Shown: positions 36,301 to 44,691 of the stretch, one piece after another
Position numbering within the stretch: the stretch's first letter is position 1
Layout: every line of letters begins with the position of its first letter
Assembly: GCA_020725545.1 (NCBI GenBank)
Contig: DYEV01000004.1
Coordinates: forward strand, 25,362-89,361
Length of the DNA: 64,000 bases
DNA from: Desulfobacca sp.
Lineage (GTDB): Bacteria > Desulfobacterota > Desulfobaccia > Desulfobaccales > Desulfobaccaceae
Direction: 5' to 3'
Program-made: the position numbers and the translations under genes
Notes under the pieces: generated by a model
Databases searched by the model: none
The model's input: only the letters and a program-made list of their open reading frames with translations
Told to the model about the DNA's origin: nothing

Positions 36301-37134
36301 TCACCCCCCCTGCAACCGATAGGCTAAGGGCACCTGCACCGTCAGACTGTTTTTCTTAACCTCAGCAGGGATGGGCGGGAAGCGGCCCACCTTGTGGACC
36401 GTCTCCTGGGCCGCCTGGTCCAGGATAGTGGAGCCGGAGGAGCTGGACAGGCTGATCCCGGCGATGCTGCCATCCGCACCGATGGTAAAACGGATCACCA
36501 CCGTGCCCTGTTCGTTGCGGCTCCGGGCCTGCTGCGGATAGATTTTGTTCTTTTCCAGGAGGCTGCGCACCTTGGCCAGATACCCTTGCAGGGCTGTCCC
36601 GGCGCCAGCCCCCGAGCCGGTGCCCGAGCCTGACCCCGAACCGGTGCCACTGCCCGTACCATAACCACTGCCGGTGCCGGTGCCCATACCAATCCCGCTG
36701 CCATGGCCATATGCCGAAGAACTGCTGCTGGTCGGGCTCGCGGTCGGTCGACTTGGTGTCGGGGCCACGATCGGCGCCGGTCGGGGCAGGGCCAATCGTT
36801 CTGGGATGGGTTCGGGCTCCGGTTGCGGTTTGACCACCGGCTTGGGTTTGGGCTTCACCTCGGGTTTGGGGGGCGGTGGTTTGGGCGGCGGTGGTTTGGG
36901 CAGTTCCTGGCTCGGCGGTGGCGGCCCGGCCTGACCACCACCGCCGCCCTCGGGTTTCGGAGTGATGGCGGCCAGGGTAATGGCCTCCACCTGGACCACC
37001 TTTTTCTTGGGCGCCGACATCGCCGGCAGCATGAGAATGGCCCAGAGCAGCAGGGCATGGATGGTCAGGGAGATGAGCGCCGCTAACCCCCAGCTGTGCG
37101 GTATCTGGTCATGGGAGAGGCTTTTCATTAACAT
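36301..37134 (-). CDS. tonB: TonB energy transducer
   Basis: 277 residues. Transmits ExbB-ExbD energy to outer-membrane receptors. N-terminal membrane anchor (GLAALISLTIHALLLWAILM, about 15-35), a periplasmic Pro-rich stretch with PPPKPPPPKPEVKPKPKPV, then an unusual Gly/Ser/Thr-only linker of about 40 residues (YGHGSGIGMGTGTGSGYG onwards), and a C-terminal TonB domain: LEKNKIYPQQARSRNEQG, VIRFTIGADGSI and FPPIPAEVKKNSLTVQVPL. Last gene of the zinc-ribbon-exbB-exbD-tonB unit. Serves the receptors at 46602 and 53497, the only two in the window. Confidence 0.92.
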   Translation of the reverse strand: MLMKSLSHDQIPHSWGLAALISLTIHALLLWAILMLPAMSAPKKKVVQVEAITLAAITPKPEGGGGGQAGPPPPSQELPKPPPPKPPPPKPEVKPKPKPVVKPQPEPEPIPERLALPRPAPIVAPTPSRPTASPTSSSSSAYGHGSGIGMGTGTGSGYGTGSGTGSGSGSGTGSGAGAGTALQGYLAKVRSLLEKNKIYPQQARSRNEQGTVVIRFTIGADGSIAGISLSSSSGSTILDQAAQETVHKVGRFPPIPAEVKKNSLTVQVPLAYRLQGG

Positions 37135-37143
37135 GGCAAGCGG

Positions 37144-37539
37144 TTACGGCTGCTCTACTTCTATGCCGATACGTTCCACCTTTAAACGCTTCAAGCGGTC
37201 GATGACCTCGATGATCGTCCCGTGCCTGGTCTCTTTATCCGCGGCGATAACCGCCTGGGGCTCCTTGCCCCGGACCAGCTCGGCAAAAACGGCATTAAAA
37301 TCATCCTCTTGGTGCACCCGGGTGCCGTTGATGGCGATCTTGCCGTCCCGATCGATGCTGACGATGATGACGATCTTCTCCATCTTCTCGGCTTGAGTAG
37401 CCTTGGGCAGGGCGATGGAAAAGGTGCGGGGCATCATGACCGTGGCGGTCAGCAGAAAAATAATCAGAATGACCAGGACGATGTCCACAAAGGGCGTCAT
37501 ATTGATTTCGGTGATGGGACCGTGGCGATGGAGTTTCAT
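37144..37539 (-). CDS. exbD: ExbD/TolR-family protein
   Basis: 131 residues. Single N-terminal membrane helix after [20 protein letters not shown], containing the conserved Asp of the proton channel ([17 protein letters not shown]), then a periplasmic domain with [12 protein letters not shown] and [14 protein letters not shown]. Partner of ExbB and TonB in the proton-driven energising complex. Its ATG overlaps the exbB stop by 4 bp and the internal AAGGAG serves as ribosome site. Confidence 0.93.
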   Translation of the reverse strand: MKLHRHGPITEINMTPFVDIVLVILIIFLLTATVMMPRTFSIALPKATQAEKMEKIVIIVSIDRDGKIAINGTRVHQEDDFNAVFAELVRGKEPQAVIAADKETRHGTIIEVIDRLKRLKVERIGIEVEQP

Positions 37540-38210
37540 CTCCTTACCCCAATTTTGGGCAGTTCCACCGGGCGAGCCGCACTGTTTTGGGTGGAGCTCA
37601 GGCTGGCCAACAGGAGGCGGCCCAGGCGCTGCGAGCGTTCCAGGATCTGGTGCAGACGGTTGTGGAAATAATTATACATGACCACCGCGGGGATGGCCAC
37701 CAACAGACCCACCGCCGTCGCCACCAGGGCCTCGGCAATCCCGGCCATGACCGCCGGGCCGCCGCCGCCTTCCTCCAGGGCCAGGTCTTTAAAGGCGTGG
37801 ATGATGCCCAACACCGTGCCGAACAGGCCGATGAACGGGGCGTTGGCTCCCAGGGTCCCCAAAAAATTCAGGCCCCGGCTCAACTGCAGACCGACCCGGA
37901 TGCGCTCTGCCTCCATGGCCTCGCTGGCGGAATCCTTGCCGTGCTCCACCTGCTGCAAGCCGGCCAAGAGGATCTGGGGCTCTGGGGCTTGGCAGGACTC
38001 ACACCAGGAGACGGCCTGGGGCCAATCTTTATCCTCCAGGGCCGGGCGGAGGTCTCGGATAAACTGTTCATCCCGAAACCGCAGGCGGTAAAAGGTCAGG
38101 GCTTTTTCCACCATAATGATTACGGAAATAACGCTCAATACTATGAGAAGCCAGAGCACCCAGGTGCCGCCGCCCATGGCCATATTGAGCATGCTTCTGG
38201 TCAGATCCAT
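37536..38210 (-). CDS. exbB: ExbB/TolQ-family proton channel
   Basis: 224 residues, three membrane segments (about 15-35, 125-145, 160-180). Typical MotA/TolQ/ExbB motifs: [26 protein letters not shown] and [22 protein letters not shown]. The proton channel of the TonB system. Downstream exbD and tonB are on the same strand and nearly contiguous. Confidence 0.93.
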   Translation of the reverse strand: MDLTRSMLNMAMGGGTWVLWLLIVLSVISVIIMVEKALTFYRLRFRDEQFIRDLRPALEDKDWPQAVSWCESCQAPEPQILLAGLQQVEHGKDSASEAMEAERIRVGLQLSRGLNFLGTLGANAPFIGLFGTVLGIIHAFKDLALEEGGGGPAVMAGIAEALVATAVGLLVAIPAVVMYNYFHNRLHQILERSQRLGRLLLASLSSTQNSAARPVELPKIGVRR

Positions 38211-38441
38211 AGTTCCCCCAAAAATAAAGCCATGAAAGACCGTTCAAAGATAACCGGAGCCTTCATGGCTGAAATGGTGACGAGGCAATACAGAAGCAAA
38301 AAGAACGGGAGTTCATCTCCCAAGGTATCTTTAATATAATCAAAAAACCAATAAATGCAAGGGGCCGGCAACGAACCTTTGTGGATTGGCCGTCCGCAGG
38401 CCGCTGGCGCGCCCGTGGGGGACCAGGGAGACGATGGGCCG

Positions 38442-38639
38442 TTAGGATTTGCGGTTCCGGCGTTGGGGTTTAGGTTGAACTTCGGGTTCTTGGCAATCAA
38501 AATACGGCGCAAAGATGTCATCATCTTCTCGAGCCATGGCGTGGCCGCAGACGGCACAGATGGCCAGATGATCGTCCAGGCCGGCAATCCGCCAATCCTG
38601 GGTCTGACAGTGTAAACAACGATAAAGGTAACCAGGCAT
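38442..38639 (-). CDS. Small zinc-ribbon protein
   Basis: 65 residues, with GAGGAG six bases before the ATG. MPGYLYRCLHCQ and LAICAVCGHAM give two CxxC pairs (Cys8/Cys11, Cys28/Cys31), a one-finger zinc ribbon; the rest is acidic then basic and probably disordered. First gene of the unit leading into exbB, 230 bp away, behind the promoter and hairpin leader at 38740-38844. It may act as a metal-responsive or RNA/DNA-binding adaptor, but no function can be assigned. Confidence 0.7.
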   Translation of the reverse strand: MPGYLYRCLHCQTQDWRIAGLDDHLAICAVCGHAMAREDDDIFAPYFDCQEPEVQPKPQRRNRKS

Positions 38640-38739
38640 AACTCCTCAACAATACCCCTAAGCAGAGGGACATCCGACCGCCCGGCACTAATACTGGGGC
38701 GGTTTCTGGGTTTTCTATTGCTTTTTTGGTCAGCAGCCG

Positions 38740-38784
38740 AAAAAAAAACCACAAAAGGCCGGCCAAGCCAGCATGCCTTCGTGG
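38740..38784 (-). terminator. CCACGAAGG leader hairpin, copy 1
   Basis: Minus strand: CCACGAAGG pairs with CCTTTTGTGG and is followed by nine T. It begins only about 25 bases downstream of the predicted start point of the promoter at 38816-38844 and lies ahead of the zinc-ribbon gene. Terminator or attenuator; related elements at 50471 and 55791. Confidence 0.65.
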
Positions 38785-38815
38785 CTGGGATAATTCCCCG
38801 AAACACTCTTGTGAA

Positions 38816-38844
38816 AAGATAAACAATACTGCCCATGTTGTCAA
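38816..38844 (-). promoter_or_regulatory. Sigma-70 promoter of the zinc-ribbon/exbB/exbD/tonB unit
   Basis: Minus strand TTGACA, 17-bp spacer, TATCTT, followed by TTCACAAGAGTGTTTC. The same promoter core with similar following bases occurs at 56023-56051. Confidence 0.65.
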
Positions 38845-38887
38845 GACCTTTTCTCCGGACGGCTTGGCGGAGCTGGCCTGGGGGTCG

Positions 38888-39718
38888 TTAATCTCTTGAG
38901 GTATCTTTAAGATATTTTCGTGTCTGGGCCAGGAGGCGGCCGGGGACCAGGGTCACCTGGGGCTTGTGCATCAGGGGGTTTTCGCCCACCAACAGAACGC
39001 AGCCATAGGCCTGCTCCAACCGGTCGTAGGTCAGAACCTGGGCCGGCTCTCCCTGGGCCGCCACCTGCCCCTGATGCAAAAGCAGCAGGGTATCGGCATA
39101 CATGGCGGCTAGATTCAGGTCATGGGAAATCATGATCACGGTGAAGCCCCGGGTTTCTTTGAGTTGCTCCAGGAGGTCCATGATATGCACCTGGTGGGCC
39201 AGATCCAACGACGCCGTGGGTTCATCCAGAATAATGATCTGGGGTTGCTGACAGATAGCCCGGGCAATAATGACCCGCTGGATCTCGCCGCCGCTCAGTT
39301 GATTGAGGCGGCGGTGGGCCAAATGGCTCACCTGGGTGGCCGCCATGGCATCGGCAGCGATCTCCACATCCCGGCGGGTTTCCAGGCCGGCCAGGGTCAG
39401 GTGGGGCGAGCGCCCCATGAGCACCACCTCCAATACGGTAAAAGGCACATCGATGGGGGTGTATTGGGGTACTACGGCTACCCGGCGGGCCAAGGCCTTG
39501 CGGGAGTAGCCGGCCAGCGGCCGGCCCAGGATCTCCACCGTCCCTTGCTGGGGATGCAGTTGTCCGGCCAGGGTCTTGGCCAGGGTCGTCTTGCCGGCGC
39601 TGTTGGGTCCGATGATAATAAAAAACGAGCCCACCGGTACTTCCAGGGAGAGATCCCGGAGGATGGCGTATTGGCCATAGCCGGCCTGGACGTTTTGCAA
39701 ACGGACCGCCGGATTCAT
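38888..39718 (-). CDS. btuD: ABC transporter ATPase (BtuD/FecE type)
   Basis: 276 residues from the ATG at 39718, which overlaps the permease stop by 4 bp; the frame is open far upstream inside the permease gene, but that part is not protein-like. Walker A GPNSAGKTTLAKTLAG, Q-loop VVPQYTP, signature LSGGEIQRVIIARAI, Walker B IIILDEPTASLDLA, H-loop MISHDLNLAAMY. Energises import of a corrinoid or siderophore chelate through the permease at 39715. The presence of BtuF, CbiZ and a cobalamin riboswitch nearby favours corrinoids. Confidence 0.9.
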   Translation of the reverse strand: MNPAVRLQNVQAGYGQYAILRDLSLEVPVGSFFIIIGPNSAGKTTLAKTLAGQLHPQQGTVEILGRPLAGYSRKALARRVAVVPQYTPIDVPFTVLEVVLMGRSPHLTLAGLETRRDVEIAADAMAATQVSHLAHRRLNQLSGGEIQRVIIARAICQQPQIIILDEPTASLDLAHQVHIMDLLEQLKETRGFTVIMISHDLNLAAMYADTLLLLHQGQVAAQGEPAQVLTYDRLEQAYGCVLLVGENPLMHKPQVTLVPGRLLAQTRKYLKDTSRD

Positions 39719-40725
39719 AACCGGGACCTCTGCAAAAGCACGATAAACAGGGGCGCACCAAGGATGGCGGTGACCACCCCCACGGGAAGCTCGCCCTGGG
39801 AAGGCAAGACCCGGGCCAGGAGGTCGCACCAGACCAGATAGGCCCCGCCCCCCAAGATGCAGGCCGGTACTAGGATCCGGTGCTCGGGCCCCAGCCACAG
39901 ACGCAGCAGGTGGGGGACCACTAACCCCACAAACCCCACCAGACCCGATTGGCAAACCGCGGCGCTGAGCATAAAAGACGTCACTCCCAGCAAGACATAG
40001 GTTACCCCGGCCACATTCAGCCCCAGATAGCCGGCCTGTTCTTCCCCCAGATAGAGGAGATTGAGGGGGCGGGCTAAAAGAAAGATAAGGATAAAACAGG
40101 GGAGCAGTAAGAATCCCAAGAAAAAGATCTGCCCCGGCAGGGCCACCGACAGGTCGCCCATCAGCCAATACAGAATATTGTGCAGCCGAGCGTCCTGGGT
40201 CATGGTGACGAAAAACAGGATCAGGGCGGTGCACAAGGCATTGACCATGACCCCAGACAGGAGCAGGGCGTTCTTATTGTCGCCCGTTTCCCGGGGCGTC
40301 AGGAAAATGACCACCAGCATGACCCCCATACTGCCCAGGAAGGCTAACGCAGCCACGCCGGGAAAAGGCGCCAGGCTGAGGAGGATGCCGATGATGGCTC
40401 CCACCGCAGCGCCGCCGGAGATGCCCAGGATATACGGTTCGGCCAAGGGATTGTGCAACAGGGCCTGAAAAACCAGGCCTCCCAGAGATAACGTCGCCCC
40501 CACCAGGGCCGCCAACATCACCCGGGGGAAGCGGATCTGCCAGAGGATGGCCGGCAGCACGTCATCAGCAGTATGCAGGCCTACCAGGGCCCGGAGGCAA
40601 AGGCGCCAGTCGGTGGGGGAAGAACCCCAAAGGAGCCCGACGACCAGACTACCCAGCAGGAACGGCCCTAAAACCAGAAGCACTCGCAGCAAACGCTGGA
40701 TCAGCCGGGGAGTGGGTTGATTCAT
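39715..40725 (-). CDS. btuC: FecCD/BtuC-type ABC permease
   Basis: 336 residues with about ten membrane helices. Family motifs: RFPRVMLAALVGATLSLGGLVFQALLHNPLAEPYILGISGGAAVGA, here shortened in the naming of its parts (RFPRVMLAALVGA, NPLAEPYILGISGGA), and later GFVGLVVPHLLRLWLGPEHR and LPVGVVTAILGAPLFIVLL. Forms the translocation channel with the ATPase; start codon overlaps the binding-protein gene by 4 bp. Confidence 0.9.
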   Translation of the reverse strand: MNQPTPRLIQRLLRVLLVLGPFLLGSLVVGLLWGSSPTDWRLCLRALVGLHTADDVLPAILWQIRFPRVMLAALVGATLSLGGLVFQALLHNPLAEPYILGISGGAAVGAIIGILLSLAPFPGVAALAFLGSMGVMLVVIFLTPRETGDNKNALLLSGVMVNALCTALILFFVTMTQDARLHNILYWLMGDLSVALPGQIFFLGFLLLPCFILIFLLARPLNLLYLGEEQAGYLGLNVAGVTYVLLGVTSFMLSAAVCQSGLVGFVGLVVPHLLRLWLGPEHRILVPACILGGGAYLVWCDLLARVLPSQGELPVGVVTAILGAPLFIVLLQRSRL

Positions 40726-41627
40726 GAAACCTTTCCGGCCAACTCCGGGTGGAACAGGCGGAAGAGCTGTTCCAAACCGTCAAAGATGCGAGGGGCGGGG
40801 CGATCCACCAGGTCAGAATCCACCAGAAAGATGCGGTTATCCCGGACCGCCGGCAGGCTGGGCCAACGCCGCCAGCCTTCTTTCACCTTGTCAAAGACCT
40901 CGCCCCGGGTCATGGAAGTGATGACAATAATCTCAGGCCGCAAGGCCACCACCTGCTCCTGGGAAAAACGGGGGTAGGGAATCTTGCCGGCCGTCAGGTT
41001 GACCCCGCCGGCCATGGTAATGAGCTCATCCAAAAAAGTCTGGGACCCCACCGCAACGATGGGCGTGGTGCCGATCTGAAAAAAGACCCGGGGGCGGTGC
41101 CTCAGACCTGCTGAGAGGCTCTGGAGGCGCTCCAACCGACGGGTTAAATCTGCCGCCAGTTGCCGGGCCCTATCTTCTACCTCCAAGAGTGCCCCAATCT
41201 CTAACACCGTGGCAATGACGCCTTGGAGGTTACGGGGGTCTACGGCATAGACCGGCAGCCCCAACCCCTCCAGGCGGGCCACGCTATGGTAAGGGTTGCC
41301 GTCTTTGATGGCCAAAACCAGGTCCGGCCGCAGGGCCACCACCCGCTCCACGTCCGGGTTGATGTAGGACCCCACCTTGGGCAAACCCCGGGCCGCCTCG
41401 GGATAATCGCTGAATTGCTCCACGCCCACCAGCCGCTGCCCTTGGTCGAGGGCAAAGACGATCTCCGTCAGGCTGGCCGCCAGGGTGACAAGACGCTGCG
41501 GCTGTTCAGGAACGTTGAGGGCGCGGCCCAACTGGTCCTGCACCAGCCTGGCTTCGGCGTCCACCGACGCCGCCAGGATCAGGAGCAGCAGAAGGGCGAT
41601 TGCCGCTCTGACGCTTGCAGGTATCAT
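40722..41627 (-). CDS. btuF: Corrinoid/metal-chelate binding protein (BtuF-like)
   Basis: 301 residues. Signal peptide 1-25 (AIALLLLLILAASVDAEA), then a helical-backbone type III binding protein: LVTLAASLTEIVFALDQG, LVGVEQFSDYPEAARGLPKVG, VVALRPDLVLA, VIATVLEIGALL, and FFQIGTTPIVAVGSQTFLDEL. Two lobes joined by a long helix; most similar in pattern to BtuF. Periplasmic receptor for the permease and ATPase that follow with 4-bp overlaps. Corrinoid specificity is inferred from context. Confidence 0.87.
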   Translation of the reverse strand: MIPASVRAAIALLLLLILAASVDAEARLVQDQLGRALNVPEQPQRLVTLAASLTEIVFALDQGQRLVGVEQFSDYPEAARGLPKVGSYINPDVERVVALRPDLVLAIKDGNPYHSVARLEGLGLPVYAVDPRNLQGVIATVLEIGALLEVEDRARQLAADLTRRLERLQSLSAGLRHRPRVFFQIGTTPIVAVGSQTFLDELITMAGGVNLTAGKIPYPRFSQEQVVALRPEIIVITSMTRGEVFDKVKEGWRRWPSLPAVRDNRIFLVDSDLVDRPAPRIFDGLEQLFRLFHPELAGKVS

Positions 41628-41635
41628 AGCTATCT

Positions 41636-41704
41636 ATAATTTCCGCTTCTAAGTTATTTTTTGTAATATTTTAGGGAGGCGGGCCGCCGAGCCCACCTAA
41701 CTAG
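41636..41704. repeat. Direct repeat, copy A
   Basis: ataatttccgcttctaagtt followed by an AT-rich tract, a GC-rich hairpin (gcgggccgccgagccc) and cacctaacta. Copy B is 229 bp further on in the same orientation. Confidence 0.7.
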
Positions 41705-41725
41705 TATTCATCCGGAAAGTCTTTA

Positions 41726-41768
41726 CCTCCCTCTCCCCGCAACGCGGGCAGAGGGTCGGGGTGAGGGG
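41726..41768. repeat. CTCTCCC-type intergenic palindrome, copy 3
   Basis: cctccctctccccgcaacgc then gggcagagggtcggggtgag. Preceded by CATCCGGAAAGTCT as is the copy at 56525. Confidence 0.55.
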
Positions 41769-41864
41769 TATTAATTTATTTTTCCTCATAATTATGCAGT
41801 GCGGGAGTTTGGCCTGGCGCTGCCCCATAGTTCCCTAAACCACCTCCCCGGATGAGCACTAACG

Positions 41865-41935
41865 ATAATTTCCGCTTCTAAGTTATTTTTAGTAAGTTTT
41901 TTTAGTGGGGCGGGGCGCCGTGCCCGCCTAACTAG
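41865..41935. repeat. Direct repeat, copy B
   Basis: Same beginning as copy A (ataatttccgcttctaagtt), AT-rich centre, then gggcggggcgccgtgccc and gcctaacta. Confidence 0.7.
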
Positions 41936-42038
41936 GCCTTCTACCAACGGGGCCGGCTGTGGGCAGGGTTCCCTCCATCTTGATTCTGCCAAGATCATGC
42001 TTATAAATAATCATAAAAGCTCCAAGGGAGGGAACACC

Positions 42039-42236
42039 ATGTTATGTAGCCTTGCCACTAAATTAGGCCCTGAGGATCTCCAGGCCATCAACGCCCTGGA
42101 AAAGGAATTGGCCATGCCGCTGTTGGCTTTTGCCTGCCATGACCTCAAACCGGCACCGGTTAATGCTGACCAGCTTGCCAAAATCCAAGCCCTGGAAAAC
42201 CGCCTGGGTCTCTCCTTAGTGGCCGTGCAACCCTAA
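42039..42236 (+). CDS. Small protein with internal duplication
   Basis: 65 residues. AGGGAGG lies seven bases before the ATG at 42039, and a clean terminator follows, so a real independently expressed gene is likely even though it is short. The sequence consists of two related halves: DLQAINALEKELAMPLLAFA and QLAKIQALENRLGLSLVAVQ, each a helix followed by a hydrophobic strand. There is one Cys in each of the leader (LCSLA) and first unit (FACHD). No family recognised. It is the only plus-strand gene between btuF (minus) and the btuF-cbiZ fusion (minus), which suggests but does not show a link to corrinoid or metal handling. Confidence 0.65.
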   Translation: MLCSLATKLGPEDLQAINALEKELAMPLLAFACHDLKPAPVNADQLAKIQALENRLGLSLVAVQP

Positions 42237-42289
42237 GGGAACCCGGCCAGTCGGTTTCCGCCGCGGCGTTCCACCTCCCTCTAGCAAGA

Positions 42290-42321
42290 CCCCGCCATCC
42301 CGCCCCGATGGCGGGGTTTTT
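42290..42321 (+). terminator. Intrinsic terminator of the 42039 gene
   Basis: Perfect 10-bp stem CCCCGCCATC / GATGGCGGGG with a 7-nt loop followed by TTTTT. Confidence 0.9.
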
Positions 42322-42621
42322 GTTGGAACCGGGCGCCCTGAGCCGAAGAAACTCTGAGCCAAGCCCCGAGCGTCAGCGGGGGGGCTATAATGAAAAAGTG
42401 AGCAGCAAGTCGTCTCTCATCAATGTTCGTCCAGAAACCAGTATCAGTCCAGCATGATGAGATAGAAATCAATTTGCCTTATAACTAAAGGAAATAACGA
42501 AGTTACTCCCCTCACCCTCACCCTCTCCCCGCCTTGCGGGAGAGGGAATGCAAGACTTTTCGGCTGAATATTAACTACCCAAAATAACAAAATTCTTTTC
42601 CTTATTCCCCTTTCCCTTTTT
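42322..42621. other. Spacer with CTCTCCC-type repeat
   Basis: No gene seen. Holds a CTCTCCC palindrome at 42506-42546 (ctcaccctcaccctctcccc / gcgggagaggg). Confidence 0.5.
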
Positions 42622-44637
42622 TCACTTCCCTTCCCGTTGACGTAAACCGGTGAGCAAGGCCTCACAGGCCAATTGCAGGGGTTTGGGCAGCTCGACCGAA
42701 AGCTGCTGCCAATCCCCCGGCGCCAGGGGTTGACCGGCCACTTCTTGGGCCATCTGGCGGCACCAGGCCTCGTAGGCGGTCAGGTCCAGGACCTGGCCCC
42801 GCTCCCAGGCGTCGCTGAGACTCAGGGCCGCTTCCAGAAAGCCGGCGGTGCGGGGCGCGGTCAGGAGGGCCTCCCAAGCTGGGAGCAGCCGTTGCTGCAT
42901 TTCCGGGGGCAGGGACTTAGGCCACAGACCATACAGGTTCAAGCGGCGTTCCTGCAGCCGCTCATACGCCGGCCGGCAGGAGGTGATCCCGTTCTGTTTG
43001 GCCACCGCCTCCCGCACCGCCTGATACACGGCCCGGCCGATGAGTTCCCCCAGTTTGGCGTGGCCGCCGGCCTGTTCCAAGACTCGCCCGACGCCGCCCA
43101 CCACGATAATATTGTCCGTGCCGGTGCCGGTGGCCTGAAAGCTCACCGGCTGCTCCGTGCTGCGGATGTCCAGATCCTGGAGGGCCGCGCTCTTGGCCTC
43201 GGTGATGTCAATAACAGCCCGGCTCAGGGCCCGGGGCGAGAGCTGGAAGTTGCTCATGACAATAATATTAATGGTCCCGGGTTCATAATAGCGGCCTTGG
43301 TCCTGGGAAAGGCGCAGGGCATTGCCTGCCACGCCGGCGGTGGCCAGGGCATAAACCGTCAGGTCCTGGAATTGCTCTTTTTTAATGGCCACATTATCCA
43401 TATCCGCGCCGGTAAAGAGCAGACTGGTATCTTTCTCGGACCGGCCCAGGACCTCGTAGACTAAATGGCGGTCCTTTTGCAGACCCCGGTAGTGGCTCAA
43501 GGGCCAGCCCGGCGGCGGCGTATAGTGGTTGCCCACAAACGAGATGTCCTGCCGAGGGCCCTCCAACGTTGAGAGGACCGTGACAGGTTTGCTTAACTCG
43601 ATGAGGAGGGTCTTATGTTCAAAATCCAGAACGCGGCTCTGCACCAGTTCGATCCGGCGCACCAGGGGCAGATCAATGGCCAAAGGTCGGCGGGAGAGGA
43701 CCTCCTGGGGGAGGACCGTATTTTTCGGCTCACTGAACTCGGCCGTATATAGGGAGGCAGCCAGCCAGGCAATGAAATCCGCGGCGCCCACCGAGGCCCG
43801 GCAGGTGAGGTCGCAGGGGAAATTGAGGAGCCGCCCTTGACGGACCGCCTCCACCTGGCTCCAGCCCGGCTGTTGCAGGAGCTTGCCAAAGGTAGGGAGC
43901 CCCGGCCCGCAGCCATAGACCACCTGGGGATTGAATTTCTGCCAATTCTCAGGCGAAACCGGTATCACGGCGCCACTTTTCCCCCACTCCGGCGGAATGC
44001 CCCCGGCCCGGCGGATGAAATCAATCTGGAAGGAATCATCCCCCGGCACCATCACCGCCCGGTCGCTCATGAGGCGCACCACCCGCAGACGCCGGTCCGC
44101 GGGAATCTTGGCCAGCTTCTGGTCAATGAGCTGGAGCTTCTCCTGCATCCGGCGAACCAGGGCCTCGGCTGCCGGGACTTGCTGGAAAATCTCGCCCAAC
44201 AAGCGCAGATTGCGGAAAATATCCTCCACGCGGTGGGCTTGCAGGTGAAGCACCGGTATCCCGCTATTGCGGTAGCGGTCCAGAACTACCTTCTGAATAT
44301 CTGCAACAAAGAGAATGTCCGGCTGCGCCTGATTGATGGCCTCCAGGTTGGGAGCAAAAAAGCCGCCCATGACCGCCGGCCCTTGCCCTTCTCCCCGCCA
44401 GCGGTCATAGAGGGTAATACCCTGCAACCGGTCAGCCAGCCCCAGCGCCGTCAGCATCTCGGTAATCCCTGGCACCAGCGAGACCACCCGCCGGGGCGAC
44501 GCCTCGATGGCCACCTGCCGGCCATAGGCATCGGTGACGGTCACCGCGGCGGCACCTGGCAATGCCGACCAGGAGAAGAGCCAAGCGCCTAGAAACAAGA
44601 TCAAGAGATACTGGAGCCCCACCCTGGTTCTCACCAT
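42622..44637 (-). CDS. Exported BtuF-CbiZ fusion (corrinoid binding plus adenosylcobinamide amidohydrolase)
   Basis: 671 residues from the ATG at 44637, behind a GGGAGGGG. Signal peptide 1-31 (YLLILFLGAWLFSWSALPGA). Residues about 33-300 form a helical-backbone substrate-binding domain: RRVVSLVPGITEMLTALGLA, AINQAQPDILFVA, and RAGGIPPEWG. Residues about 320-545 match CbiZ: ALATAGVAGNALRLSQD, EPGTINIIVMSNFQLSPRAL, ITEAKSAALQDLDIRS, QATGTGTDNIIVVGG and HAKLGELIGRAVYQAV. About 120 further helical residues follow. CbiZ removes the aminopropanol arm of adenosylcobinamide to give adenosylcobyric acid and is normally cytoplasmic. Here the signal peptide would place it in the periplasm next to its own binding domain. 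Follows cbiK by 54 bp. Confidence 0.88.
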   Translation of the reverse strand: MVRTRVGLQYLLILFLGAWLFSWSALPGAAAVTVTDAYGRQVAIEASPRRVVSLVPGITEMLTALGLADRLQGITLYDRWRGEGQGPAVMGGFFAPNLEAINQAQPDILFVADIQKVVLDRYRNSGIPVLHLQAHRVEDIFRNLRLLGEIFQQVPAAEALVRRMQEKLQLIDQKLAKIPADRRLRVVRLMSDRAVMVPGDDSFQIDFIRRAGGIPPEWGKSGAVIPVSPENWQKFNPQVVYGCGPGLPTFGKLLQQPGWSQVEAVRQGRLLNFPCDLTCRASVGAADFIAWLAASLYTAEFSEPKNTVLPQEVLSRRPLAIDLPLVRRIELVQSRVLDFEHKTLLIELSKPVTVLSTLEGPRQDISFVGNHYTPPPGWPLSHYRGLQKDRHLVYEVLGRSEKDTSLLFTGADMDNVAIKKEQFQDLTVYALATAGVAGNALRLSQDQGRYYEPGTINIIVMSNFQLSPRALSRAVIDITEAKSAALQDLDIRSTEQPVSFQATGTGTDNIIVVGGVGRVLEQAGGHAKLGELIGRAVYQAVREAVAKQNGITSCRPAYERLQERRLNLYGLWPKSLPPEMQQRLLPAWEALLTAPRTAGFLEAALSLSDAWERGQVLDLTAYEAWCRQMAQEVAGQPLAPGDWQQLSVELPKPLQLACEALLTGLRQREGK

Positions 44638-44691
44638 AGTTTTTTCCCCTCCCTCGGTTGGCGGCCGACAGACCTCCCCCACCGCCGCTGC

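Larger units (their letters stand above)
41628..42038. other. Repeat-bearing spacer
   Basis: About 410 bp without a gene apart from repeats: two imperfect 70-bp direct copies (41636-41704 and 41865-41935), a CTCTCCC-type palindrome (41726-41768) and the word CATCCGGAAAGTCT that recurs at 56510. No promoter for btuF was recognised. Confidence 0.6.

Noticed and set aside
36590..36720. Repetitive DNA in tonB considered as a CRISPR or satellite array
   Set aside because: It is in-frame coding sequence for a Gly/Ser/Thr linker with imperfect short units, without spacers.
38201..38836. 211-codon minus-strand open frame between exbB and btuD
   Set aside because: It overlaps the better-supported zinc-ribbon gene, the leader hairpin and promoter, and reads like out-of-frame sequence.
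39719..40234. Possible long N-terminal extension of the btuD ATPase or permease-ATPase fusion
   Set aside because: The upstream part is antisense-like Gly/Pro/Arg-rich translation of the permease gene in another frame; the ATG at 39718 with a 4-bp overlap is the normal start.
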